Source of the DNA: Actinoplanes italicus
Lineage (GTDB): Bacteria > Actinomycetota > Actinomycetes > Mycobacteriales > Micromonosporaceae
Assembly: GCF_003001815.1 (NCBI RefSeq)
Contig: NZ_PVMZ01000001.1
Span: 1 to 64,000 of the forward strand
Direction of reading: 5' to 3'
Length of the DNA: 64,000 bases
Numbering within the stretch: position 1 is the stretch's first letter; the number at the start of each line of letters is the position of its first letter. Made by a program: the position numbers and the translations under genes. Below are positions 8,485 through 16,688 of the stretch, in pieces. A model generated the notes under the pieces. The model had not been told where the DNA came from, ran no database searches, and was given only the letters and a program-made list of their open reading frames with translations.

Positions 8485-9218
8485 TTCGCCGTCCCTGGGT
8501 GCTCGTATGGCGCCGGAAGCCGGTCCGCGAGTGCATCAACATCGGTTGCGGCGCTCTGGATCAGCCCCATGCTGCCGTTCGCCAGAGCCTGAGCCGTCGC
8601 GATGATCTTTCTTGCACGGCTGGTCAGCTCGGTGACCTTCCAGGCCTCGTACGCCGCGATTCCCCAACCGGTAACGAACCCCACGCCTGTCTCGATCGTC
8701 GCGGTGCCGACGGAAGCGCCCAGTGCCCCGATCATCGCGCTGTCCATCAGGTCCTTCAGAACACCTGAGACAGCCTCCTGCAATCGGTAGGTGCCCTCCG
8801 CGGCTTCCTCATAGGCGGCAGCGAGGCGGACGAGCGGCCCGTACATCTCACTGAGCGTGCTGCCGAGCGTGGTGAAGTACACGTAGGCGGCATCCGCGGC
8901 GTTGCCGTCCCAGTCGCCGTCCAATTCGAGATTGCCCTGGGCGACGTTGACCCCTATACCTTGCAACGCACCGGCGAGGCTCCGGAAGGCCCCGGCCGAG
9001 GTCCAAACGGCTTCCCAGTCGCCGGTGAACGCCATGGCCGCGTCGCCGAAGATGTCGTAGCCGGTCGTGACCTTCACGAACTCGTTGACGATGTGCGTCG
9101 GGCTGAGCCAGTCGAGCCCGACCCCGATGTTGCTGAACGGCTGCCCGAGGATCGACTCACTGTGGCCGGCCGGACTGACCAGGTCTCCCAGCGGATCCGC
9201 GAAATCGCTGTACGGCAT
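8481..9218 (-). CDS. WXG100-like protein with C-terminal extension (putative type VII substrate)
   Basis: The 245-residue protein contains W103-D-G105 in a helix-turn-helix context (GDWDGNAADAAYVYF), the hallmark of WXG100-like proteins, flanked by long predicted helices. A hydrophobic Gly/Ala-rich segment around 165-190 (GALGASVGTATIETGVGFVTG) is followed by another helix. This layout resembles larger actinobacterial type VII substrates. It starts one base inside the stop of the EspC-like gene (TGATG) and overlaps the following small gene by four bases. No toxin domain is recognised. Confidence 0.65.
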   Translation of the reverse strand: MPYSDFADPLGDLVSPAGHSESILGQPFSNIGVGLDWLSPTHIVNEFVKVTTGYDIFGDAAMAFTGDWEAVWTSAGAFRSLAGALQGIGVNVAQGNLELDGDWDGNAADAAYVYFTTLGSTLSEMYGPLVRLAAAYEEAAEGTYRLQEAVSGVLKDLMDSAMIGALGASVGTATIETGVGFVTGWGIAAYEAWKVTELTSRARKIIATAQALANGSMGLIQSAATDVDALADRLPAPYEHPGTAK

Positions 9219-9556
9219 CAGATCACCCCGGCGATCGGCCGCTGTACCTCCGGATACGTCCCGTCGATCTCTGCGGCGGCCCGCTGATCCGTGTCCCGAT
9301 ATACCTTCACGGCGGTGTTGAGGCTCTGCTGCGATGTCTCAAGGACTGCCACTGCCTTGGTCAGCATGGCGGTGATCCGTTCCCGGACACCTATGTGCTC
9401 GTAGGTAAGCGGATTAATGATTCCTCCGGAGACCATGTCGATCACCGGAACCCACTGGTCGACATAGCTCCGGCAGGCTTGGGCGTCCCCGGAGGCCCGG
9501 CCCAGGAGATCGCTATAGCCGGTGAGACCAGGTGGATGAACCCGCAACTCAGACAT
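9218..9556 (-). CDS. EspC-like type VII secretion target
   Basis: The 112-residue helical protein resembles the EspC/ESX-target family. It begins with MSELRVHPPGL, which is typical of these proteins, and near its C terminus carries Y86-R-D-T-D90, matching the YxxxD/E export signal of type VII substrates. The helices before this motif would form the hairpin that pairs with a partner. It is translationally coupled to the WXG-like gene. No ESX ATPase or membrane core is in the window, so export would rely on a system elsewhere. Confidence 0.7.
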   Translation of the reverse strand: MSELRVHPPGLTGYSDLLGRASGDAQACRSYVDQWVPVIDMVSGGIINPLTYEHIGVRERITAMLTKAVAVLETSQQSLNTAVKVYRDTDQRAAAEIDGTYPEVQRPIAGVI

Positions 9557-9575
9557 CGACTTCTCCCCGCAGTCG

Positions 9576-9989
9576 TCAGGTGATCAGTGAATGGATGCCG
9601 TACAGCACGGCATCGCCGAGCAGGACCAGGCCGCCGGCGATCGCCAACCGTCGAGACGAGGCACGCGGGTCGCGGGCAGCCATGCTCAGCACCGCGAACA
9701 CGATGCAGACGAGGTTGATCGGTGCCGCGGCGATGACCGGCGCCCAGGCACCACCGTCGTCGCCGTCCGAAGCCACGAGGGCCATACCGCCCACCGGCAC
9801 AGCCGCGAAGAAGATCAAGGCCAGCCCTGCATACCAGCGCATCTGTTCGGTCGGGTCGTCCAGGCTCACGGTTCCTCCGGCAGCAATAGCAGTCGCAAGG
9901 GTGTATCCACCTCGGGCGATGTTCGGTTCATCACTGTCCGACTTGCGATAACTTGCCGGGTCGACGCCATACCAAGGAAGTCGTGCCAT
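9576..9989 (-). CDS. Small integral membrane protein heading the type VII-like cassette
   Basis: The 137-residue product has a polar N terminus (MARLPWYGVDPASYRKSD) and about three hydrophobic segments: near residues 35-45 (weak), 53-70 (MRWYAGLALIFFAAVP) and 85-130. The ATG at 9989 is chosen because GGAG lies at the right distance. An upstream in-frame start would add 41 unlikely residues. It lies 19 bases ahead of the EspC-like gene and probably leads the operon 9989-8191. The family was not recognised. Confidence 0.6.
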   Translation of the reverse strand: MARLPWYGVDPASYRKSDSDEPNIARGGYTLATAIAAGGTVSLDDPTEQMRWYAGLALIFFAAVPVGGMALVASDGDDGGAWAPVIAAAPINLVCIVFAVLSMAARDPRASSRRLAIAGGLVLLGDAVLYGIHSLIT

Positions 9990-10285
9990 CGACGGGCTCC
10001 GCCGGTCGAGCCTTCGAGCGTCGACGCAGTTGAACGGGCCGGGTAAATGGGCGCTCAGGGTCTGCGGTGGGTCGCGCTCAAGTTGCTGCCACGCCGCTCC
10101 GCAGCTTGCCACCGATTCGGGTGGTCGCTTTCAGCGGGACGTTGCCGTGATGATCGAGCGCTGCGGAACGTGCCAGCGGCGTGCCATTTCGCCGTGCCGC
10201 GGTAGGGCTCCAGCGGTCATGATCAGGTAGTCGGACAGGGCCTCTGAGCAGGCAATCCGGGCGGATCATGACAACGGGTAGTGAC

Positions 10286-10328
10286 CTTCCAAACTGATTC
10301 GCGAGTTCGATTCTCGTCACCCGCTCCA
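10286..10328 (+). repeat. Direct repeat 2: 3' fragment of tRNA-Gly (attR-like)
   Basis: These 43 bases repeat the 3' part of tRNA-Gly (6578-6621), including anticodon loop, T arm, acceptor 3' strand and CCA. One base is lost and one G is changed to A. The 5' half of a tRNA is absent, so this is not a working gene. It marks the right edge of the 6.6-10.3 kb element and, with the hairpin and integrase remnant beyond it, the left edge of a second related element. Confidence 0.75.
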
Positions 10329-10331
10329 CTG

Positions 10332-10374
10332 CGAAGGCCCAGGTCAGAGGCGGTGACGCCGACCTGGGCCTTCG
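10332..10374. terminator. Second copy of the tRNA-flanking hairpin
   Basis: CGAAGGCCCAGGTC (10332-10345) pairs with GACCTGGGCCTTCG (10361-10374). It is the counterpart of the hairpin after the intact tRNA-Gly, so the duplication extends beyond the att core. Confidence 0.65.
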
Positions 10375-10379
10375 TGTTT

Positions 10380-10690
10380 CACCCGCTTGGATGATCTTGT
10401 GTGTCATCGGATATCGCGGCGAGACCACGATCACGTTCGCCGCCGTCGGGCCGGTCATCTGTCGGCTTGCTGCGGTTCGCTCCGCCAGGCACGATCTCGA
10501 AGCCGCCGACATCCTGGGTAGGTACACCGCCTCGGCCGCCGGATCGATGTCGCACCGGCGGAGCGTGGCCAGCTCGTCCCACCGGAGGTCGGCGAAGGCA
10601 GCGACGGTGATCAACGCCACCTATCGGGGCGGCACCTGCTCGGCGAGCGCAAGAACCCGGGCGACGGTGGCGATCCGGGGGCTGGTGCCA
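10380..10690 (-). pseudogene. Internally deleted tyrosine integrase, copy 2
   Basis: It aligns with the first integrase remnant: VALITVAAFADLRWDELATL corresponds to VALITVAAFSGLRWGELAAL, and the 3' end matches the last bases near the tRNA (ATGATCTTG...). About 500 bases that would encode the His-x-x-Arg, GHAS and Tyr motifs are missing. A TAG also interrupts the reading at about 10621, where copy 1 has a Tyr codon. The gene is dead. Confidence 0.7.
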
Positions 10691-11437
10691 ATCGTGACCC
10701 GGGATCCGGCACGGCCTCTGCTTCAAGCGAGATTCCAGGTCTGGGGCGGGACCGTGAGCTATGGAGGAGGACCTGATAACAGCGGGATTCCATAGCTGGG
10801 TTAAGAACGCGGCCTGATCCAGTGCCCGGGAGAGCGGTGTTACGGGAAGCGGTGTTGTGAGGGCCGTGGTGCGGCGGTGGGGTCACACCTAGCGGCTGCG
10901 AGCGACCCTGCCGTCGCGATGGCGACGGCAAACGTCCACGGACCCGCACTGTGGGAGCTCGCTGTCTCTCCCTACGACGTCGGGAGCATACGCAAGCCTG
11001 GGCGTGTGCTCCACGGCTTGCGGGCGGCCGGCGGCACACGGAACCCGCCCGTCGTGGTCGTTCATCGGCCCGGGGCTACTCGGGCTGAGGGCGGCGGGCG
11101 GAGGGCGGCGGGCGGGTGGCAAGGCGGAGGGCTGAGGGCACCGCCATCGCACCGGCACGACTACCGCGCCCGGTGGTCGGCAAAGTGTCGGAGACGTCGA
11201 CCTCGAAAGGTGTCTGAATTTCCTCGCGGACGGCCGTGTTCGGGATCGCCTGAAGCAGGTTCCTCGATGCCGTTCGTTCGGCTGGTGGCATCGTCGAGGC
11301 CGCCGCCGCAACGGCTTGCCACCTGGCAATGGTGCCCACCAGGCTGCCTGTAGCGACTTGGCGTGATCGAGTTCGAGGTCGAAGCATGGGTCGGAACTGA
11401 TCGCGCCCGGCTCGGTGGAGCGTTCGTCCGGGCGCGG
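10691..11437. other. Gene debris, no supported intact gene
   Basis: No complete gene can be supported. On the minus strand around 11130-11340 one frame reads like real protein (ATGSLVGTIARWQAVAAA, then STMPPAERTASRNLLQAIP), but its downstream part dissolves into low-complexity Arg/Pro text and no start is seen. It is probably a decayed gene next to the broken LPxTG protein. Confidence 0.4.
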
Positions 11438-11786
11438 TCAGGTCGGCTGTGCCACGGAGCGGGAACGGCGGCGGCGTCCGATCAGGTAGCCGGCTCCGCC
11501 GAGGAGCAGGAGCGCGCCGTCGGCTCCGGCCACGATCCCGGTGCTGGAGCCTGTCACGGGCAGCCCACCGTCGTCGCCGTTTCCGGTGTCCTCGCCGTCG
11601 GGGGTGGCCGGACCGGCGGAGGCGGTGGCCGTGGCGCTGGGAGAGGCCCTCGAGATGGCACTGGGTGAGGCTGAGGACTGCGACACGCAGTCGGAGCTCG
11701 CGTGCGGCGTACAGGCCCGAGTTGAGGTAGGTCAGGGACGCGTCGATGGTTCCGTTGTCGAGTGTCTGCTGCGCGGCCTTGTGCAC
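11438..11786 (-). pseudogene. Remnant of a sortase-anchored (LPxTG) surface protein
   Basis: The 3' frame (11686-11438) encodes a Ser/Ala/Thr-rich wall-spanning stretch, then LPVTG, a hydrophobic segment (GIVAGADGALLLLGGAGYLIG) and a basic tail RRRRSR, a textbook cell-wall sorting signal. The preceding sensible segment (AAQQTLDNGTIDASLTYLNS, then GLYAARELRLR) lies in a different frame from 11786, so a frameshift near 11690 splits the gene. The N-terminal signal peptide and most of the protein are absent. Confidence 0.55.
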
Positions 11787-11833
11787 GTAAATGGTTGGTG
11801 ATCTAGCGCGGGCGAGCTTGATGATGCCGGGTC

Positions 11834-13321
11834 ATGACGGGGATTCCGGCGCCTGAGGTTCGAATCGATGCCGGCTGCCTTCGTGGTGGCTGGGAGGACG
11901 GCCTCGCGGTCTTCCGTGGGATTCCCTACGCCCGGCCGCCGGTCGGGGCTCTGCGGTTCGCGGCTCCTGAGCCGATGACGGGATGGGACGGCGTACGCGA
12001 CGCGCTGACTTTCGGGCCGGCCGCGCCGCAGAGTGGCGTGCTCGGTGATTCAGGTGGTGGCGGCGATGACTGGCTGACGGTCAACGTGTGGTCGCCCGAG
12101 CCCGGAGCGGGTGCGGGCCTGCCGGTCATGGTGTGGATCTACGGCGGCGGCTATGCGTTCGGTTCGGCGGATCGGCCCGAGTACGACGGTGGCCGGCTCG
12201 CGAAGGACGGTCCGGTCGTGGTCGTGACATTCAACTATCGGCTCGGGGTGGAAGGGTTCGCCTGGATCGACGGGACGCCGGCCAACCGGGGGCTCCTCGA
12301 TCAGGTCGCGGCTCTGGAATGGGTACGGGACAACATCGCGGCCTTCGGCGGTGATCCGGGACGGGTGACCGTTTTCGGGGAGTCGGCCGGGGGTGGTTCG
12401 GTGGCGGCGTTGCTGGCCATGCCGCGGGCCGCCGGACTGTTCCGCCGGGCGATCGCGCAGAGCGTACCCAGTCCGTTCTTTTCTTCTGATCTTGCCGTTG
12501 ACGTCGGTGCCGCCATCGCGGGTGAGCTGGGTGCCCGGGCCACCGTCGCCGAGCTGTCCGAGGTGGAACCGGCGTTGCTGTGTGCCGCGGGGGACTCGCT
12601 GTTCGCCGGGATCGGTGGGCGGGGTGAGCGGTGGGGGCGGGCCGCTCACGGGTCGATCCTGTTCGCTCCGGTGATCGACGGGGACGTTCTGCCGGTCACG
12701 CCCTGGGCGGCTCTGGCCGCGGGTTCGGGGCGCGGCGTCGATCTGATGGCGGGGCACACGCGGGACGAGCAGCGGCTGTTCACGTTCATGGCCGGTGAGC
12801 TCGGGCAGATCACTCCGGCGCGGGCCGCAGAGGCGGAGGCGGTCTTCGCTCCACGGGCCTACGGTATTCCGGATGCGGGGCCGGATCTGCTGCACGAGCT
12901 GGTCCGCTCCGACTGGCTGTTTCGCATGCCGTCGCTTCACCTTGCCGAGGCGCAGGTCACGGGCGGTGGGCGGGTCCATCTCTATGAGCTGGCGTGGACC
13001 GCGCCGGGAATGGGTGGTGTGCTCGGCGCCTGCCATGGGCTGGACGTGCCGCTGATCTTCGGGAATCTGACCGCGGGGCAGCCCGCCATGCTTCTCGGGC
13101 AGCCGCCGACCGCCGAGACGGTGGCATTGTCGGCGGAGATGCGGTCCGCGTGGACCCGGTTCGCGGTCAACGGCGAACCGGGCTGGGCCGCCTATGACGT
13201 GGAGCGGCGTCTCACGCGGGTCTTCGACGATGGTCCGGCCGTCATGCCGTACCCGGAAGAGGTCTCTCGTGCTCTTTGGTCCGGGCATTCCTTCGATGCG
13301 TTGCCGCTGCTGGGTGCGTGA
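11834..13321 (+). CDS. Type B carboxylesterase
   Basis: This 495-residue alpha/beta hydrolase of the carboxylesterase/cholinesterase family cleaves carboxylic esters. The entry motif FRGIPYARPPVG, the oxyanion-hole YGGG (103-106), the nucleophile elbow GESAGG with Ser184, and the GACHGLDVPLIFG segment carrying the catalytic His are all present. Length is normal. There is no signal peptide, so it is cytosolic. The gene is monocistronic and convergent with the next gene, six bases away. The natural substrate cannot be told. Confidence 0.88.
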   Translation: MTGIPAPEVRIDAGCLRGGWEDGLAVFRGIPYARPPVGALRFAAPEPMTGWDGVRDALTFGPAAPQSGVLGDSGGGGDDWLTVNVWSPEPGAGAGLPVMVWIYGGGYAFGSADRPEYDGGRLAKDGPVVVVTFNYRLGVEGFAWIDGTPANRGLLDQVAALEWVRDNIAAFGGDPGRVTVFGESAGGGSVAALLAMPRAAGLFRRAIAQSVPSPFFSSDLAVDVGAAIAGELGARATVAELSEVEPALLCAAGDSLFAGIGGRGERWGRAAHGSILFAPVIDGDVLPVTPWAALAAGSGRGVDLMAGHTRDEQRLFTFMAGELGQITPARAAEAEAVFAPRAYGIPDAGPDLLHELVRSDWLFRMPSLHLAEAQVTGGGRVHLYELAWTAPGMGGVLGACHGLDVPLIFGNLTAGQPAMLLGQPPTAETVALSAEMRSAWTRFAVNGEPGWAAYDVERRLTRVFDDGPAVMPYPEEVSRALWSGHSFDALPLLGA

Positions 13322-13326
13322 GGAGA

Positions 13327-14283
13327 TCAGTCGTCGGTGCGGTTGGACCGCACGTGGTCGCGGATCTTCTGGAAATTGGTCGTGGTGTTCCACGGGGAAC
13401 GGGTGATCCAGTCCTCACCGATCACGTCGAAAAGGCTGCCGGCCGCATTGTGCTGGCCACCGAGGCCCAGCGTGAAAGCGAAGTTGTTCCACACGTACGG
13501 CGTCAGGAGGGTTTCCTTGTAATCGTCGTGGAAGGCCGACAGCTGGGAGGCGTTCCAGATGTCGTCGACCACGTCGTCCCGCAGAAGGTATTGATGCATG
13601 TCGGTGCCGCCCTTGCCGCGGCCGTATTCGATGTGGGCGAGGGCCACCAGCACCGGGATGTGGGTGCCGGGGCAGGCGGCGGCGCGGGTGCGGGCGAAGT
13701 CGAACATCTCCTCGTCGCTGCCGCTCCACTTGCGCATCAGGCCGTCGAGCATCTGCGTGTGGCCGTAGTAGTGGGTGGGGTCGGCCTCGATCAGCCGGTT
13801 GAAACGGCGCCAGCGTTCCTCTTTGGGCAGCTGGCGGGCCCGTCCGAGAGTGATCAGGTATTCCCAGGCCTCGGCGTCGGCGGGGGTTCGCTCGACGACC
13901 TCGTCGAGGCAGTCCTCGGCCTGGCGGAGGCGCTGGAACCAGACCTTCCAGGCGTCCTCGCTGACCGTGCTGGATCCGCCCTCGCCGCGGGCTTCCCACG
14001 CCCAGTAGACGAGGCGGGCGCCGCGGATCAGGAGCGGCAGGGTCGAGCCGGGTTCGTCACGGATCGGGCCGTTGATCCACTCCTCGACGCCGGCGGTCTC
14101 GGCGGCGACGCCCACGTAGTAGGAGCGCTCCTCTCCTCCGGCGGCGGTGAGGATCTCGCGGGACGTCTCCCAGTCCCTCTTCAGCAGCGCCGCCTCCAGG
14201 CGTTCCGCTTCCGGATCGCCCAGGTAGCTGCAGAACTCGGGTGCGTCGGGGGCGGCTTCCTGCCGCTTCTTGAATGGCCACAC
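13327..14283 (-). CDS. Unknown helical-repeat protein, paralogue A
   Basis: The 318-residue protein starts MWPFKK and contains paired helices typical of TPR/Sel1-like scaffolds (AEDCLDEVVERTPADAEAW, then EERWRRFNRLIEADPTHY). It resembles proteins I recall under DUF4034, but this is tentative. A clear paralogue with the same order of motifs (WPF, EFCxYLGDPxAERL, ALPLLI, MFDFARTRA, LLTPxxWNNFA, DDW) lies at 15670-16686. No signal peptide or membrane segment is seen. It ends six bases from the carboxylesterase stop and lies downstream of the MerR gene, so it may be co-transcribed with it. Confidence 0.7.
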   Translation of the reverse strand: MWPFKKRQEAAPDAPEFCSYLGDPEAERLEAALLKRDWETSREILTAAGGEERSYYVGVAAETAGVEEWINGPIRDEPGSTLPLLIRGARLVYWAWEARGEGGSSTVSEDAWKVWFQRLRQAEDCLDEVVERTPADAEAWEYLITLGRARQLPKEERWRRFNRLIEADPTHYYGHTQMLDGLMRKWSGSDEEMFDFARTRAAACPGTHIPVLVALAHIEYGRGKGGTDMHQYLLRDDVVDDIWNASQLSAFHDDYKETLLTPYVWNNFAFTLGLGGQHNAAGSLFDVIGEDWITRSPWNTTTNFQKIRDHVRSNRTDD

Positions 14284-14294
14284 GGGCGGTGAGC

Positions 14295-14975
14295 CTAAGG
14301 CTCGCGACGCCCGGCCGGAAGATCAACGGACGCGTGGAAGGCGCTCTCCTGCGCGAGGCGGCGCAGGGCGCTGATCGCCTGGTCCATCAGGACGGTGCCG
14401 AGCACGATCCGCTCGACCAGTTCCGCACGCTGTTCCCGTGGCGGCAGACCGGTGACCTCCGCCACTGCCAGGGGTTCGAGGGCGTCGGCGTACGGGTCGA
14501 GCAGGTGAGCGATGTCCGCTCCGGTCGCGGCCGGCGGGGCGGCCACGTCATTGCCGACGGGGCCGGTCAGCCGGCCGAGTGCGGACAACACGGCGGCCAG
14601 GTCACGCCGGGCCGGTGAATCCGGCGCGATCGACCAGCCACGCGCTCGCAGGTAGTCGTCCACCACGGGCAGTGCCTCGTCGCCGTCCGCGTGACCGGTC
14701 GGCCGGGAGATCGCGGCATGGGCGGCGGCCGCGATGTCGGCCGGGGACAGGGCCGGGTCGTCGACGGCGGCCAGCAGCTGCTGGACCTGCTCGACAGAGA
14801 GGCGGCCGACCTCCAGGAGCGCCCGGATCAGGCGGATCCGGTGCAGGTGACGTTCGTCGTAGACGGCCTGGTTGCGGGCGGTCGACTCGCCGCGCGGGAT
14901 CAGGCCGATGCGGATGTACCACTTCACCGTGGCGCTGGTCACGCCCGCTCGCCTAGTCAGCTCCCCCATGCGCAT
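14295..14975 (-). CDS. MerR-family transcriptional regulator
   Basis: The 226-residue protein begins with a MerR winged helix-turn-helix (MGELTRRAGVTSATVKWYIR, then RNQAVYDERHLHRIRLIRAL) followed by a dimerisation helix and a roughly 130-residue effector domain of unknown ligand. There are no Cys residues, so it is not metal-thiol sensing. An alternative ATG two codons downstream would fit as well. It is divergent from an NAD(P)-binding protein, and a palindrome sits in the shared promoter, a usual MerR arrangement. Confidence 0.85.
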   Translation of the reverse strand: MRMGELTRRAGVTSATVKWYIRIGLIPRGESTARNQAVYDERHLHRIRLIRALLEVGRLSVEQVQQLLAAVDDPALSPADIAAAAHAAISRPTGHADGDEALPVVDDYLRARGWSIAPDSPARRDLAAVLSALGRLTGPVGNDVAAPPAATGADIAHLLDPYADALEPLAVAEVTGLPPREQRAELVERIVLGTVLMDQAISALRRLAQESAFHASVDLPAGRREP

Positions 14976-14985
14976 GCCACCATCC

Positions 14986-15016
14986 TAGACATGGATAGTG
15001 GATAGCCCTACTATCC
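14986..15016 (+). promoter_or_regulatory. Divergent promoter with MerR-type palindrome
   Basis: GGATAGT (14993-14999) and ACTATCC (15010-15016) form a perfect inverted repeat with a ten-base gap. Plus-strand TAGACA (14986-14991) and TACTAT (15009-15014) flank most of it with a 17-base spacer. The palindrome therefore overlaps the promoter of the NAD(P)-binding protein, as expected if the neighbouring MerR protein controls it. Confidence 0.6.
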
Positions 15017-15047
15017 AAAACAACTTCAGGAGAGGTGGGTACGGAGA

Positions 15048-15707
15048 ATGCTGCTGATCGGAGCCACCGGAGGCACCGGGCGAGAGGTCGTCCGTCAGGC
15101 GCTCGAGCAGGGGGAACGGGTCACCGTGCTGATCAGGCGGGAGAGCGATCGGGCGACCCTGCCCACGGAGGTCGACGCCGTGATCGGAGACGTCACCGAT
15201 CCGGCGTCACTGGAAGCCGCCCTCGCCGGCCAGGACGTCGTCGTGTCAGCACTCGGCGTCCGGCGAGGTCAGGCGGCCGGAACCGTGCGGTCGTCGGGCA
15301 CTGCCAACCTGGTCGCCGCGATGGCCGTCACGGGTACCCGGCGGCTGCTGGCCGTGTCCTCGATCGGGGTTGGCTCGAGCGTCACCGCACAGACCCGGCC
15401 CGCGCGGCTGCTCTGGCCGCGTCTGGCCGGTCCCGGCCGCATCCCGGAGGCGTCCCGGGCCGAGGACGCGATCGTGGCGTCGCCGCTGGAGTGGACGATC
15501 ATCCGGGCGCCCCGGCTGGTCGACGGGCCACCGAGCGGGCGTCTCGCACTCGGTGAGTCGCTGCGTCTGCCTCTCGGTGCGCAGCTGCGCCGGGCGGACC
15601 TCGCACGGGCGCTGCTGGACAGCGTCCGCGACTACGCGGCGATCGGCCGGACGACGACCGCGGTCACCCTCAGTCCTTCCGCTCGCGGGTGGTCTGCCGG
15701 CACTTGA
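15048..15707 (+). CDS. NAD(P)-binding oxidoreductase, atypical SDR/NmrA-like
   Basis: The 219-residue protein has the GATGGTG dinucleotide-binding motif at residues 5-11 and a second acidic position (IGDVTD) typical of NAD(P)H-binding atypical short-chain dehydrogenases. AVSSIGVG and EWTIIRAPRLVDGP follow in the usual order. There is no canonical YxxxK, so it may sense redox state or act as a flavin/quinone-type reductase. An AGGAGAGG site precedes the ATG. It is probably controlled by the divergent MerR gene. Its 3' end overlaps the convergent paralogue B gene by 38 bases. Confidence 0.82.
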   Translation: MLLIGATGGTGREVVRQALEQGERVTVLIRRESDRATLPTEVDAVIGDVTDPASLEAALAGQDVVVSALGVRRGQAAGTVRSSGTANLVAAMAVTGTRRLLAVSSIGVGSSVTAQTRPARLLWPRLAGPGRIPEASRAEDAIVASPLEWTIIRAPRLVDGPPSGRLALGESLRLPLGAQLRRADLARALLDSVRDYAAIGRTTTAVTLSPSARGWSAGT

Positions 15708-16686
15708 GGAAGTAGTCCATGTCGTCCCAGGGCGAGTTCATGATCCAGTCGTCCCCGATCGACTCGAACATGCTCCACGCGCCGTTGTACTGGTCACCGA
15801 CGTACAACGCGTAGGCGAAGTTGTTCCACAGGATCGGCGTCAGCAGTGTCGACGCGTAGTCGTCGTGCCAGACCGACATCCGCGCGGCGTCCCAGATCTC
15901 GTCGGTGACCTCATCCTGCTCAAGGTAGGTGTGATCCACCGTGGGCAGCTTGTTCTCGGGGTCCTGGAGCCGGTTCACCTCATTGAGGCGCCGCAGATGG
16001 GCCAGAACGACGAGGACCGGAAGATGGGTGCCGGGCCGGGCGCGTGCACGGGTGCGAGCGAAGTCGAACATCGCCTCGTTGCTGCCGCCCCAGGCCGGGC
16101 TCAGGCAGAACAGCATCTCCTCGTGGCCGCCCCAGTGCTCCGGCGCGATCTCGATCAGCCGCTCGAACCGCCGCCAGCGTTCCACCTGGGGCATCCGCAG
16201 GGCTCGGCTGACCTCCAGTTTGAACGCCCACGCGTCGGCGTTGGCCGGGTCGAGCGCCAGCGCCTGATCCAGGAGCTCGTCCGCCTGGCGGAACCGTGCG
16301 GTCCAGGCGGCCCGCTCCTGCTCGGTGCCCGCGTCCGGCGCGTCGGGGCGCGTACCGGCCCCGGGAAGGTCCCACGCCCAGATCACCATGTGGGCCGCCT
16401 TGATCAGCAGCGGCAGGGCCGATTCCGGCTCCTCGCGAATCGGGCCGCTGATCCACTTCTCGATTCCCGAGGTGGCGGCCGCGGTGCGCACGTAGAACTC
16501 GCGGTGCTCCGGATCGGGCGTCGACAGGATCGCCCGGGCGGTGTCCCAGTCGCGTTTGCGCAGCACGAAGTGCAGCCGCTCCGCGCCGGGGTCACCGAGG
16601 TAGTAGCAGAACTCGGGAGCGTCGTCCTCGTCGGCGGCGGACCGCCTGGTGCTGAATGGCCACACGGCGGGAGCGTAGCCGTTCAT
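15670..16686 (-). CDS. Unknown helical-repeat protein, paralogue B
   Basis: This protein is about 338 residues if started at the ATG at 16686. A GTG at 16665 gives VWPFSTRR, closer to the MWPF start of paralogue A. It shares motifs throughout with the 13327-14283 product, including EFCYYLGDPGAERL, ALPLLIKAA, MFDFARTRARARPGTH and LLTPILWNNFAYAL. Helical-repeat character is likely and no catalytic motif is recognised. The ATG lies two bases past the stop of the upstream gene, which suggests a two-gene operon. Confidence 0.7.
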   Translation of the reverse strand: MNGYAPAVWPFSTRRSAADEDDAPEFCYYLGDPGAERLHFVLRKRDWDTARAILSTPDPEHREFYVRTAAATSGIEKWISGPIREEPESALPLLIKAAHMVIWAWDLPGAGTRPDAPDAGTEQERAAWTARFRQADELLDQALALDPANADAWAFKLEVSRALRMPQVERWRRFERLIEIAPEHWGGHEEMLFCLSPAWGGSNEAMFDFARTRARARPGTHLPVLVVLAHLRRLNEVNRLQDPENKLPTVDHTYLEQDEVTDEIWDAARMSVWHDDYASTLLTPILWNNFAYALYVGDQYNGAWSMFESIGDDWIMNSPWDDMDYFLKCRQTTRERKD

Positions 16687-16688
16687 GA

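Noticed and set aside
10286-10328. Second tRNA-Gly gene
   Set aside because: Only the 3' part from the anticodon loop is present. The 5' acceptor strand, D arm and anticodon stem partner are missing.
10877-11353. Plus-strand frame in the debris region
   Set aside because: Arg/Gly-rich text without domain or ribosome binding site. The better protein-like signal there is on the other strand and broken.
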